64,000 bases of DNA from Mesorhizobium sp. GTDB lineage: Bacteria; Pseudomonadota; Alphaproteobacteria; Rhizobiales; Rhizobiaceae. The notes under the pieces were generated by a model that was given only the letters and a program-made list of their open reading frames with translations, did no database searches and was not told the DNA's origin. Shown piece after piece: positions 27,043-36,197 of this stretch. Each line of letters begins with the position of its first letter. Position 1 is the stretch's first letter. The translations under genes were made by a program, and so were the position numbers. The stretch lies in the NCBI GenBank assembly GCA_004017275.1, contig SAKE01000018.1, forward strand, positions 63,503 to 127,502, read 5' to 3'.

Positions 27043-28550
27043 AGCGCTCGCTCCTCCAGCAAACCATTGGCGTCGTATAAACCGCGCAGGTTTGCCAGTG
27101 CCGGATGAGACAAGGCCCGGCGCAGATAGTCGCGAATGCGCGGCAGGTGCTTCAGATAATAGGGCTTGCCGTCGCGTTTTTCGAGACGGACGAAGATGCC
27201 GAGGATTTTGGAATTTCGCTGCGCCGCCATGATGGCGTAGGTTTCCCGGAAGCTTGCCTCGTCGAAAGCACCGGCTGCATGACGCGCGGCGACATAGGTA
27301 TCCAGCGTCTGTTTCTCGATCTCGGGCGAGATGGTGACGCGCGCGTCCATGGCGAGCGAGGCGACGTCATAGGCCGATGGGCCGATCAGCGCGTCCTGAA
27401 AATCGACAATGCCCAGCCGATCATGCCCCGAACGGTCGCCGCGCCAGATGATGTTGGGCGAATGGAAATCGCGCAGCATCAGCGTGACTTCGCGGCCTTG
27501 CAGCCGGTCGAAGAGAGCGTTCCATTGCTTGTGGTAGCCGGCGCGCAAGCTGTCACTTGCCGGACCGCCCGATATCGCCGGCACATACCAGTCGACCAAA
27601 AGATCGGCTTCGATCATCATGGCATCGCGGTCAAAAGGCGGCACATCGTGGAAGCCGCCTTGCCCTGTTTCCAGGCGCTGCGGCCAGGCCCTGCCATGCA
27701 TCATGGCCAGCAGTTCGGCCGCCGCCGCGTAGCGCTCGGCCATCGGCTGGCCATCGCCGCCGAGAAACCCCTCGGAACCGAGATGTTCGAGCAGCAGGAA
27801 TCCCTGCTCCTGGTCCTCGGCATGGATTTCCGGAACGCTGACGCCGCCCGCCTTCAAAGCGCGGTCGATGGCGACGAAGGCCGAGACCGATTGGGCGGTG
27901 TGCGCGATCTCTGCATAGGGCTTGCCGTCGCGAACCGGCGGGCCGAGCACCAGCCGCGGTGAGTTCATCAGCACTTGCGGCTTCCGGTCCGGCAGCGAAA
28001 CGATCTCATAGGAGCGGGCCGAGGCATCGCCGATGAAATGGCGGCGCTGCGCTTCTCCCCAGCCGGCGTTCGCGAGAAAGTCGCGCATGGCCAGCGACCG
28101 TGCCACCCGGTCGAAGGCGGCGCCCTGCCCCGACAGCCGCGCCAACCGGCCATCGCCATGCTGGACGAGCTCGATCAGAACCGTGGTTTTCGGCAGATAG
28201 GCTTCCGCCCGCTCCGGCCATTCGACTAGAGCGGCGCCTTGCGCCAGGGCTTCGTCGAAACCAAGCTCATCGATCTCGGCCGCCGAGGACAGGCGGTAGA
28301 GATCGAAATGATGGACTGGAATGCGGGTGTCGTAGCTCTGCACCAGCGTGAAGGTCGGGCTCGGAACATCGAGGCCGGCATCGTCGGCCAAGGTCCTGAT
28401 CAAGGCCCGGGCCAGCGTCGACTTGCCGGCGCCGAGATCGCCCTTCAGGGCCAGCACATCACCCGGCCGCAGCGACAGCGCCAGATCCTCGCCCAACCGC
28501 GCTGTCTGTGCCTCGTCGGCGAGTAAACGCTCCAGCGCCAATCCGTTCAT
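27039..28550 (-). CDS. tsaE-amgK: Fusion: TsaE (tRNA t6A ATPase) + AmgK-type aminoglycoside-phosphotransferase-fold kinase
   Basis: 503 residues, two domains. Residues about 1-150 are TsaE: Walker A LKGDLGAGKSTLARALI, SPTFTLVQSYDT, HHFDLYRL, LVEWPERAEAYLP. Residues about 160-503 are an APH-fold kinase: FIGDASARSYEIV, LLLEHLGSEGFL, catalytic MLRDFHSPNIIWR and metal-binding LGIVDFQDALIGP. The second half resembles AmgK (anomeric MurNAc/GlcNAc kinase). It overlaps murU by four bases (ATGA) and follows divL by eight bases. The fusion joins tRNA modification to cell-wall salvage in one chain; I see no stop or frameshift between domains. Confidence 0.92.
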   Translation of the reverse strand: MNGLALERLLADEAQTARLGEDLALSLRPGDVLALKGDLGAGKSTLARALIRTLADDAGLDVPSPTFTLVQSYDTRIPVHHFDLYRLSSAAEIDELGFDEALAQGAALVEWPERAEAYLPKTTVLIELVQHGDGRLARLSGQGAAFDRVARSLAMRDFLANAGWGEAQRRHFIGDASARSYEIVSLPDRKPQVLMNSPRLVLGPPVRDGKPYAEIAHTAQSVSAFVAIDRALKAGGVSVPEIHAEDQEQGFLLLEHLGSEGFLGGDGQPMAERYAAAAELLAMMHGRAWPQRLETGQGGFHDVPPFDRDAMMIEADLLVDWYVPAISGGPASDSLRAGYHKQWNALFDRLQGREVTLMLRDFHSPNIIWRGDRSGHDRLGIVDFQDALIGPSAYDVASLAMDARVTISPEIEKQTLDTYVAARHAAGAFDEASFRETYAIMAAQRNSKILGIFVRLEKRDGKPYYLKHLPRIRDYLRRALSHPALANLRGLYDANGLLEERAL

Positions 28551-28558
28551 CGTGCGCG

Positions 28559-31114
28559 CTACTCGGCCGCGGCGCGGATACCCGGCATGTCGGGAAAGGT
28601 GCAGATGACGGTCGTGCCCTTGTCCTTGCCGGTTTCGATGCGAACGCTGCCGCCATGCAGCTCGACAAAGCTCTTGACGATCGACAGGCCGAGACCGGCG
28701 CCGCGCCGGCGGCCGCCATTGGCGCGCGGCTCGAAACGGCGGAACACCGAATCGAGCAGATCCGGCGGCATGCCGGGGCCGTCGTCATGAACCGAGAATT
28801 CCACCCCTTCCGCCAGTTGGCGGCAGGTGAGCGTGATGGTGCTGGCTTCCGGCGCGTAGTTGGCGGCGTTGCTGAGCAGATTGTAGAGGATCTGGCGGAC
28901 GCGGATTTCGTCGCCGTGGAACGTCTTCGGCGCCGCGACAGCGTCGACCGCGAGCCTGATCGAATGCTCTTCCAGCCGGTCGGCCACCAGTTCGGCCGCG
29001 GCCGCGATGGTGCGATCGATCTGCACCTCGGAAATGTCGAGCTGCATGATGCCGGCGTCCACCGTCGCCAGGTCGAGGATGTCGTTGACGATGGTGAGCA
29101 GGACCGAGGAGGACGAGCTGACATGCTCGACATATTCGCGCTGCTTCTGCGTCAGCGGACCGGTCGTGGGCTGCGACAGCAATTCGGTGAAGCCGATGAT
29201 GTTGGTCAGCGGCGAGCGCAGTTCATAGGAGACGTGCTGGACGAATTCGTTCTTGAGCTGGTCGGATTTCTGCAGTGCCTCGTTCTTGTCCTTCAGCGCC
29301 CGTTCGACATGGACGCTGTCGGTAACGTCGACGAAAGTCATCATCACTTGCCCGTTGGGCAACGGGATCATGGCGTAGCTCAATACATTGCCGTTATTCA
29401 GTTCGGTCTGGCCGTGGCGATCGCGGCGCTCGTCGTCGAAGCCGGTGATGGCGGCAACGAAGCCTGGCCAGGGACTGTCCGCCGCTTGCCGGTCGCAAAG
29501 GTCGCGAATTGCAGACACGTGCACATTTGGCTTGGCCGCTTCACCGCTCAAACCCCAGAGCGTGGCAAAGGCGGGATTCGACAGCCGAAGCCTGCCGTCG
29601 GGGCCGAACACCGCCACGCCTTCGGCAAGATTGTCTAGCGTCTCGCCCTGGACCCGCACCGCTGTCTGGTAGCGGCTTTCGAGGTCCATCTTCTCGGTCA
29701 GGTTTTCGAACACCCAGGTCACGCCGCCCTTGGGCTGCGGGTTGGCGACGACACGGATTGTCTTGCCGTCCGGCAGATGCCACCAATGCTCCTGCGATTC
29801 CACGGCGCGATAGGCGCCGAGCAGGCCTTCCTTCCAGCGGCGCCATTCGGGCTGCTCGGCGATCTTGCCCTCGCTGCGCAGCCGGTCGAGCAGCAAGGCA
29901 TTGTCGGGAGCGCTGTGCAGGAAGCCTGCATCGAGCCCCCACAGCTTCTGGAAGGCCTGGTTGAAGAACCGCAGCTTCTCGTCGGTGTCGAAAATGGCGA
30001 CCGCCGTGTTGAGCTGGTCGAGCGTGTCGGCGTGGCTTTGCACAGTCCGCTCGTATTCGCCGCGAACGGCCTCGATGGCGCTGGTGTCGCAGGCAAGGCC
30101 GGCCGAGCCGTCGCTGCCGGCGAAATCGGTGACAGCGAACACACGGCGGTCGCCTTCGATCACGGTGGAAAGCGACTGCTCGAAGACGGGATGTGTCTTG
30201 TGCTGGGCGGAAATCGCTTCGCGCGCCTGGCCGCCGAGGAACTCTTTTGCCTCGCGGACCGCGGCTTCGGCATTTTCGGCTTCGACCGCATCGGCATAGG
30301 CGCGGTTGACCCACTTCAGCCGCCCATCCTCGCTGCGAAGCCATGCCGGCATGTTCAGCGCGTCGAGCAGGCCGATCATCGTGTCATGGTCGATGGCCAG
30401 CCGCTGGTTCTCGATCTTCAACCTGGCCTGGCTGCGCTGCGTCTCGGAGAGCGAGACGAAACGCACGAGCACATGCGCCGCACTTTTGCGGCCATGCACT
30501 TCGAGCGGCGCGCCGGCCTGCGATTCGATGACGAGGTCGAAGGGGTTCGCCTTTTCGCGCAATCCCGCAATCGCATGTTCGAGCGCCGCCGCCGAGCGCG
30601 GCATCAGCCAGCGGCCGAAGGCGAGGAAAGCAGCCCGGTCGTCGGGAGCGCCGCTTTCGACGGGCAATGTGCCGATGAGTTCGGGCTTCTTGTTTTCCGC
30701 AGCCCAGACGACCACGCGCTGGTCGCGCAGATTGATCAGCGCCTCAGAGCGCCGCAGGGCCGCATTGATGTCGGCGAGACGGCTCCTGAGTTCGACATTT
30801 TCCGCCGAAGTGCGGGCTCTCTCGCGGATGAGAACGATGGCCGACAGAAATGCCGTGCCGGTCACGCCGACAAACACGGCAAGCTGCATGACCTCGACGG
30901 CGCTCATCGACAATCCGGCCACGGCGGCGCCAGCGATTTCGGCATGCGCGACAGCACCAGCCAAGGGGCCGGCAAGCGCGGACGTGGCAAGGAACAGCCC
31001 AGCGCGGGCGCGCCATGAAAGGCCCCCGTCTTCCAGGACAGAGCCAGCGGTCCCCGAATCGTCATGGCCGCCGGAAACGGCCCGTCCCGCTCTGTGCGGG
31101 TGTTGCCCCGGCAT
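28559..31114 (-). CDS. divL: PAS-domain sensor kinase, DivL homologue with Tyr in the H-box
   Basis: 851 residues from ATG 31114 (GGAGAGGA upstream). One to two membrane segments near the N-terminus (LFLATSALAGPLAGAV, VMQLAVFVGVTGTAFLSAIV), several PAS modules (GLLDALNMPAWLRSEDGRL, AVFGPDGRLRLSNPAFATLW), a dimerisation box reading FVQHVSYELRSPL with Tyr630 where other kinases have His, then the N box (NLLSNAANYAPE), G1 (VHDDGPGMPP) and G2 (GAGLGLSIV). Tyr in this place is the mark of Caulobacter DivL, the cell-cycle pseudokinase that signals through CckA to CtrA. Upstream of tsaE-amgK; ahcY lies behind it. Confidence 0.88.
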   Translation of the reverse strand: MPGQHPHRAGRAVSGGHDDSGTAGSVLEDGGLSWRARAGLFLATSALAGPLAGAVAHAEIAGAAVAGLSMSAVEVMQLAVFVGVTGTAFLSAIVLIRERARTSAENVELRSRLADINAALRRSEALINLRDQRVVVWAAENKKPELIGTLPVESGAPDDRAAFLAFGRWLMPRSAAALEHAIAGLREKANPFDLVIESQAGAPLEVHGRKSAAHVLVRFVSLSETQRSQARLKIENQRLAIDHDTMIGLLDALNMPAWLRSEDGRLKWVNRAYADAVEAENAEAAVREAKEFLGGQAREAISAQHKTHPVFEQSLSTVIEGDRRVFAVTDFAGSDGSAGLACDTSAIEAVRGEYERTVQSHADTLDQLNTAVAIFDTDEKLRFFNQAFQKLWGLDAGFLHSAPDNALLLDRLRSEGKIAEQPEWRRWKEGLLGAYRAVESQEHWWHLPDGKTIRVVANPQPKGGVTWVFENLTEKMDLESRYQTAVRVQGETLDNLAEGVAVFGPDGRLRLSNPAFATLWGLSGEAAKPNVHVSAIRDLCDRQAADSPWPGFVAAITGFDDERRDRHGQTELNNGNVLSYAMIPLPNGQVMMTFVDVTDSVHVERALKDKNEALQKSDQLKNEFVQHVSYELRSPLTNIIGFTELLSQPTTGPLTQKQREYVEHVSSSSSVLLTIVNDILDLATVDAGIMQLDISEVQIDRTIAAAAELVADRLEEHSIRLAVDAVAAPKTFHGDEIRVRQILYNLLSNAANYAPEASTITLTCRQLAEGVEFSVHDDGPGMPPDLLDSVFRRFEPRANGGRRRGAGLGLSIVKSFVELHGGSVRIETGKDKGTTVICTFPDMPGIRAAAE

Positions 31115-31167
31115 GTCTTGGTCCTCTCCGCCGCCTGAATGCAAGACCGCGCTACTTTTATTCCCAG

Positions 31168-31211
31168 GCAATTCCGGACGGAAAGCCGCTATCCACTTTT
31201 CCTGGAATTGC
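31168..31211. repeat. Dispersed palindrome family A, copy 3
   Basis: GGCAATTCCGGACGGAAA at one end and CTTTTCCTGGAATTGCC at the other; the inverse complement of copy 1 (4456-4499). Lies in the divL leader between ahcY and divL. Confidence 0.75.
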
Positions 31212-31375
31212 CCTGATGCGCACCTCTCTTGAACCTCTCTCGGGCCGGAAGCGTCGCGAATCACCTGACAATAAACCCTCGCCGAATCGCCGTGAAGGCT
31301 GATGGCGCGCAAAAATAAAGCCGGGCGAAAAGTCAATCGCCCGGCCACAATATCTAGTAGTAATTTTAGCTTTGG

Positions 31376-32776
31376 TTAATAGCGGTAGTGTTCCGGCTTG
31401 AACGGGCCCTGCGGCGTGACGCCGATATAGGCGGCCTGCTCACCGGACAATTCGGTCAGGCGGGCGCCGAGCTTGTCGAGATGCAGGCGCGCGACCTTTT
31501 CGTCGAGATGCTTGGGCAGGACATAAACCTGGTTCTCGTACTGGCCGGGCTTGGTGTAGAGCTCGATCTGGGCCAGCACCTGGTTGGTGAAGGATGCCGA
31601 CATGACGAAGCTCGGGTGACCGGTGGCGTTGCCGAGATTGAGCAGCCGGCCTTCTGACAAAAGGATCATCCGCTTGCCGTCCGCGAAGGTGATCATGTCG
31701 ACCTGCGGCTTGACGTTGGTCCATTTCAAATTGCGCAGCGACGCCACCTGGATCTCGTTGTCGAAATGGCCGATGTTGCCGACGATGACCATGTCCTTCA
31801 TCGAACGCATGTGGTCGAGGGTGACGACATCCTTGTTGCCGGTGGTGGTGATGACGATGTCGGCGGTCGGTGCCGCATCTTCCAGCGTGACGACCTCAAA
31901 ACCGTCCATCGCCGCCTGCAGGGCGCAGATCGGATCGACCTCGGTGACCTTGACGCGGGCGCCGGCGCCCTTGAGCGAGGCCGACGAGCCCTTGCCGACG
32001 TCGCCATAGCCGCAGACGACAGCGACCTTGCCGGCCATCATCGTGTCGGTGCCGCGGCGGATGCCGTCGACCAGCGATTCCTTGCAGCCATATTTGTTGT
32101 CGAACTTCGACTTGGTGACCGAGTCGTTGACGTTGATGGCGGGGAAGGGCAGCAGGCCCTTCTTCTGCAACTGGTAAAGCCGGTTGACGCCGGTGGTCGT
32201 CTCTTCGGTGACGCCGCGGATCGCCGCCTTCTGCTTGGTGAAGAAGCCGGGCGAAGCCTTCAGGCGCTTCTTGACCTGGGCGTAGAAATATTCCTCTTCC
32301 TCGCTCTGCGGGTTGGACAGCACGTCCTCGCCGGCCTCGGCGCGGGCGCCGATCAGGATGTACATGGTGGCGTCGCCGCCATCATCGAGGATCATGTTGG
32401 AGAGGCCGCCGTCGGCCCACTGGAAGATCTTGTCGGTGTAGTCCCAATACTCCTCCAGCGACTCGCCCTTGACGGCGAACACCGGGATGCCGGCTTCGGC
32501 GATGGCCGCGGCCGCATGGTCCTGGGTCGAGAAGATGTTGCAGGAGGCCCAGCGGATATCGGCGCCGAGCGCCTTCAGCGTCTCGATCAGCACTGCCGTC
32601 TGAATGGTCATGTGCAGCGAGCCGGTGATGCGCGCGCCTTTGAGTGGCTTCTTGGAACCGAATTCCTCACGGCAGGCCATCAGGCCCGGCATTTCGGTTT
32701 CGGCGATATCGAGTTCCTTGCGGCCCCAGCCGGCAAGCGAGATGTCGGCGACCACATAGTCCTTGCTACCCGTCAT
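31376..32776 (-). CDS. ahcY: Adenosylhomocysteinase (SAH hydrolase)
   Basis: 466 residues from ATG 32776 (CGGAG upstream). It splits S-adenosylhomocysteine into adenosine and homocysteine, relieving methyltransferase inhibition. NAD site CGYGDVGKGSS, substrate residues in DDGGDATMY and KSKFDNKYGC, and the C-terminal GPFKPEHYRY are all intact. The open frame continues 55 residues upstream without similarity. HPr lies upstream on the same strand, after a 180-base gap. Confidence 0.98.
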   Translation of the reverse strand: MTGSKDYVVADISLAGWGRKELDIAETEMPGLMACREEFGSKKPLKGARITGSLHMTIQTAVLIETLKALGADIRWASCNIFSTQDHAAAAIAEAGIPVFAVKGESLEEYWDYTDKIFQWADGGLSNMILDDGGDATMYILIGARAEAGEDVLSNPQSEEEEYFYAQVKKRLKASPGFFTKQKAAIRGVTEETTTGVNRLYQLQKKGLLPFPAINVNDSVTKSKFDNKYGCKESLVDGIRRGTDTMMAGKVAVVCGYGDVGKGSSASLKGAGARVKVTEVDPICALQAAMDGFEVVTLEDAAPTADIVITTTGNKDVVTLDHMRSMKDMVIVGNIGHFDNEIQVASLRNLKWTNVKPQVDMITFADGKRMILLSEGRLLNLGNATGHPSFVMSASFTNQVLAQIELYTKPGQYENQVYVLPKHLDEKVARLHLDKLGARLTELSGEQAAYIGVTPQGPFKPEHYRY

Positions 32777-32900
32777 GGCAGTTCTCCGATGCAGATGTTG
32801 TGCTGCGAATTGGTTGCGGATGCGCCCGCGCCTGTCGGCGCGTCGAAGGGCGCGAATTGCCGGCCTGACTAGCAGATCGGGGCGAAGACGACAATGGGAT

Positions 32901-32916
32901 ATAAAGAAATCTTTAT
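32901..32916. promoter_or_regulatory. Inverted repeat upstream of ahcY, candidate operator
   Basis: ATAAAG-AAAT-CTTTAT: perfect six-base arms, four-base centre, about 125 bases before the ahcY start. It resembles operators of the ArsR-family regulator SahR reported for methionine/SAH-cycle genes in proteobacteria; that assignment is inference. Confidence 0.45.
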
Positions 32917-32956
32917 CCCTGCATGTCTCTCGGACATGCATTGGCGGTGCACCGGA

Positions 32957-33268
32957 TCAGCTTTCCTCGCCGAAGCGGGACGCCACCAGCTGTTCCAGCG
33001 CGTCGATGACCTGCAGCGCCTCCGGCCCGCTGGCGGTGACGCGGATCGAGTAGCCGGGGCTTGCCGCCAGCATCATCAGGCCCATGATCGACGTTCCGCC
33101 GACCTTGACGCCGTCCTTCTCGACATGCACCGCGGCGTCGAAGCCGCTGGCCAGCTGGACAAACTTCGCCGAGGCGCGCGCGTGCAGGCCGCGCTGGTTG
33201 ATGATGGGAAAGTCCCTGGTGATCGGATCTTTGGCGATATGATCTTTTTCCGGGGACAGCGCGTTCAT
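32957..33268 (-). CDS. ptsH: Phosphocarrier protein HPr (regulatory PTS, NPr-like)
   Basis: 103 residues. Active His29 in NQRGLHARASA; regulatory Ser60 in GGTSIMGLMML, the target of HprK. Rhizobia lack sugar-transport EIIC partners for it, so it acts in regulation with PtsP, EIIANtr and EIIAMan. It overlaps the upstream EIIA gene by four bases. Confidence 0.95.
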   Translation of the reverse strand: MNALSPEKDHIAKDPITRDFPIINQRGLHARASAKFVQLASGFDAAVHVEKDGVKVGGTSIMGLMMLAASPGYSIRVTASGPEALQVIDALEQLVASRFGEES

Positions 33269-33666
33269 TTGCTGCTCAAGAGCTGGCTGGCGACGTTGAT
33301 GTATTTGCGCCCCGCGGCCTGGGCCTCGTCGAGGGCGGCCGCCATATTGTCGCCCTTGCGGATCGAGGAGAGCTTGATCAGCATCGGCAGGTTCATGCCG
33401 GCGATCACCTCGGTGCGGCCGGATTCCATCACCGAAATGGCAAGGTTGGAGGGCGTGCCCCCGAACATGTCGGTCAGCACGATGACGCCCGCCCCGGTGT
33501 CGACACGGGCAACCGCATCGACAATGTCGCGGCGACGCTGCTCCATATCGTCGTCGGCGCCGATCGCCACGGTTTCGAAACTGTCTTGTGGCCCGACGAC
33601 ATGTTCCACGGCATGTCGAAACTCGGCGGCCAGTTGACCGTGCGTTACAAGCACGAGTCCGATCAT
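33265..33666 (-). CDS. manX: PTS EIIA component, mannose/fructose family
   Basis: 133 residues, phospho-acceptor His9 in LVLVTHGQLAAEF and the family stretch IVLTDMFGGTPSNLA. Without EIIB/EIIC genes here it should be a regulatory phosphate acceptor from HPr. Gene order hprK-EIIA-HPr is conserved in Rhizobiales. Confidence 0.94.
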   Translation of the reverse strand: MIGLVLVTHGQLAAEFRHAVEHVVGPQDSFETVAIGADDDMEQRRRDIVDAVARVDTGAGVIVLTDMFGGTPSNLAISVMESGRTEVIAGMNLPMLIKLSSIRKGDNMAAALDEAQAAGRKYINVASQLLSSK

Positions 33667-33830
33667 TCGTTGGTGGCTCCCGTCATCGCCGCTTCACAGG
33701 CGCATTTTATGTTCGCCAGCCATTCCAGGCGGCGGGAGCGCTATCTTGTCGACGCGCGGCCCGTTGACAAGCCCAAAATTGCGCAGGCGCATGCCATTTT
33801 GACGCATTGCAGCAAAAAAGCCGGGGCGGA

Positions 33831-34292
33831 TCATAGAAAAGGCGCGATCGACAGCCGTGCCATCACGGCGGGCAAGGCCGTGGCGGCATTACGCTCGGCA
33901 AGGTCGATACGCGGCACTGGGCAGCCTGCGACCGGCTCGCTGATATCCTCCTGGAAACGGGCCATCTCTGCCTTTGGCACCAGCCTCACATGCAGGTCGA
34001 TCACTCCGCCCGGCTCGAACGGCAGCGGGCGTGGCATGAACCCAGGCACTTCGGCGAGACCGGCGATGGTCGCCGGCACGCGACAGACCAGTCGCCCGGC
34101 ACAGGCAGCGGCAAGCAGCCTGTCGTCACCGATCAGCCGCGAGAACAGCCCGCGCGCGCGGCAATGGTCCAGGAGCGTCAGCGCCAGCGTCGTCTTGCCG
34201 GCGCCGGACGGCCCGGTGATAAGGACGCCGCGCTCGCCGATCAGGATTGCGGTTCCGTGAATGTTTTCAGGCTGCGCAACTGGATCATGCAC
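33831..34292 (-). CDS. hprK: HPr kinase/phosphorylase, short alphaproteobacterial form
   Basis: 153 residues, consisting only of the catalytic C-terminal domain; the N-terminal domain of the Firmicutes enzyme (about 310 residues) is absent, as is usual in alphaproteobacteria. Walker A GPSGAGKTTLAL and the HprK signature region with GDDRLL. It would phosphorylate Ser60 of HPr. GTG start at 34292; the start lies next to a dispersed palindrome. Positioned between chvG and the EIIA gene. Confidence 0.92.
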   Translation of the reverse strand: MHDPVAQPENIHGTAILIGERGVLITGPSGAGKTTLALTLLDHCRARGLFSRLIGDDRLLAAACAGRLVCRVPATIAGLAEVPGFMPRPLPFEPGGVIDLHVRLVPKAEMARFQEDISEPVAGCPVPRIDLAERNAATALPAVMARLSIAPFL

Positions 34293-34321
34293 GATCTTGC
34301 CCGATCATGTTTTTGGATGAA

Positions 34322-34387
34322 GCATGATCTCTGGACGAACGGAACCGTTCGTCCGAGAAAACCGGTTCCCACTTTTCGGGATCATGC
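34322..34387. repeat. Dispersed palindrome family E, long copy
   Basis: Outer arms GCATGATC / GATCATGC enclose a perfect inner hairpin GGACGAACGG-AA-CCGTTCGTCC (34333-34354) and the core AAAACCGGTTCCC. The right arm contains the chvG stop codon. A shorter relative is at 47249-47294. Confidence 0.75.
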
Positions 34388-36166
34388 TTCGGCCGGCAGC
34401 GTCACGACGAAGCGCGCGCCCTTGATCTCGCCCGGTTTAGTGCCGGGGATGTTCTCGGCGGTCAGCGTGCCGCCATGGGCCTCGACAATCTGCCTGGATA
34501 TCGACAGGCCAAGGCCCGAATTCTGGCCGAACGCCTCGCCGGCCGGTCGGTCGGTGTAGAAGCGTTCGAAGATGCGGTCGATGTTGTCGGCACGGATGCC
34601 GGGACCATTGTCGTCGACGGTGACGATGTTGAACTTGCCGGCGCGCGCCAGCGACAGGCTGATGTGGCCATGGTCCTCGGGAACGAAGGATCGGGCATTC
34701 TCGATCAAATTGGTGATGACCTGGCCGATGCGCAGATCATGGCCGACGACGAAGTAGCCTTTGGCGCCCTGCGGCAGTTTGGCGACCTTGAACTCGATCT
34801 CGACGGCCTTCTTGTTGCGCGTGGCTTCACGCGAAACGGCGACGAGATCGGTGATGAATTTCTTCAGGTCGACGTTGCCTGCATCTTCACGCGCCAACTC
34901 GGCATCAAGGCGGGAGGCGTCGGAAATATCGGTGATGAGCCGGTCCAGCCGCCTGACATCGTGCTGGATGATGTCCATCAACCGGCCGCGCGAATTGTCG
35001 TTCTTGGCCAGCGGCAAGGTTTCCACCGCGCTGCGCAGCGACGTCAGCGGGTTCTTCAATTCGTGCGACACGTCGGCCGCAAAGCTTTCGATCGCCTCGA
35101 TGCGGGCATAGAGCGCGTTGGTCATGTCGCGTATGGCGATCGACAGATTGCCGATCTCGTCCTGGCGATCGGAAAAGTCGGGAATTTCCTCACGGCTCTT
35201 GACGCCGCGCCGCACCCGCACCGCCGCCGCCGACAACCGGCGCAGCGGATTGGCAATGGTGGAGGCGAGCAGCATCGACAGGATGGCTGTGACCAAGGCC
35301 GCGATGCCGAAAACGCGCAGGATCGCCTTGCGCTCGGCGGCGACGATCTTGTCGATGTCGCCGCCTTCGGTTGACAGCATCAGCACGCCAAGAACGGCAC
35401 GGAAGCGCTGGATCGGCACCGCCACCGAAACGATCTGCTCACCCTGTTCCGAGACCCGCACGATGGTCGACGGACTGCCGGTCAGCGCCTTGACCACTTC
35501 CGGGAAGGCGGCGCCGTTGCCGCCGGGCTGCTCGCGATAGACCGGCAGCTCGGTGTTGCGGAAGAAATCGAAGACGAATTTCTGGATGCGCTCGACAAGA
35601 TCGGGCTCCTCCTGCTCAACCGGCGGCAGGTCGTAGCGCAGAATCTGGCCGCGCGAATAGAGATGGCGCGAATCGAGCAGCAGATTGGCGTCGCGATCAT
35701 AGATGCGGGCACGGGTCCGGGTCGGCGAGATCAGCCTTCTGAGCACCGGTGCGACACGCTCCGGATTGATCGGGAAGTCGAGATTGTCGAGTTGGTCCGA
35801 TCCCGGCCCCAGGCTTTCACCGGCCTGCAGCTCGAGCAGCTTTTCCGGGTCGATGCTGATCGAATCCGTCTCGACCGTCGCCGACGCGGCGATTGCGCCG
35901 GCGATGATCTCGCCCTGGGTCATCAGGCTTTCGACGCGGGCGTCGATCAGCCCGTCGCGGAAGGTGTTGAGATAGAGGATGCCTGTGACCAGGACGGCAA
36001 GGCCGGCAAGGTTGAGGAAGAGGATGCGTCGCGTCAGGCTGGAAAAGATATGATGGCCAAGGAAGCGGCGCGTCGGCACCGTGATCTTCGACACGAAGGA
36101 CGGCATGATGCGCGACGGCCGCCTCGAGGCGCCCGCCGGTCTGCTTCGCTGTGCTTCCACTGCCAT
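34382..36166 (-). CDS. chvG: Sensor histidine kinase ChvG (ExoS)
   Basis: 594 residues from ATG 36166; a TTG at 36187 is possible. Inner-membrane kinase: TM1 about 40-62 (ILFLNLAGLAVLVTGILYL), a periplasmic sensor of about 230 residues, TM2 (VFGIAALVTAILSMLLASTI), a HAMP domain, H-box DVSHELKNPLTSLRSAV with His368, and ATPase motifs (NLIENARSF, DDNGPGIRADN, GLGLSISRQIV). Pairs with ChvI to sense acid/envelope stress and control exopolysaccharide, motility and host interaction. Confidence 0.96.
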   Translation of the reverse strand: MAVEAQRSRPAGASRRPSRIMPSFVSKITVPTRRFLGHHIFSSLTRRILFLNLAGLAVLVTGILYLNTFRDGLIDARVESLMTQGEIIAGAIAASATVETDSISIDPEKLLELQAGESLGPGSDQLDNLDFPINPERVAPVLRRLISPTRTRARIYDRDANLLLDSRHLYSRGQILRYDLPPVEQEEPDLVERIQKFVFDFFRNTELPVYREQPGGNGAAFPEVVKALTGSPSTIVRVSEQGEQIVSVAVPIQRFRAVLGVLMLSTEGGDIDKIVAAERKAILRVFGIAALVTAILSMLLASTIANPLRRLSAAAVRVRRGVKSREEIPDFSDRQDEIGNLSIAIRDMTNALYARIEAIESFAADVSHELKNPLTSLRSAVETLPLAKNDNSRGRLMDIIQHDVRRLDRLITDISDASRLDAELAREDAGNVDLKKFITDLVAVSREATRNKKAVEIEFKVAKLPQGAKGYFVVGHDLRIGQVITNLIENARSFVPEDHGHISLSLARAGKFNIVTVDDNGPGIRADNIDRIFERFYTDRPAGEAFGQNSGLGLSISRQIVEAHGGTLTAENIPGTKPGEIKGARFVVTLPAEA

Positions 36167-36197
36167 CGAATAGCAGACCCTGTTCAATTAGTGAGTA

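Noticed and set aside
32777..32956. SAH or SAM riboswitch ahead of ahcY
   Set aside because: No stem pattern of the known classes was recognisable by eye; the inverted repeat looks more like a protein operator.
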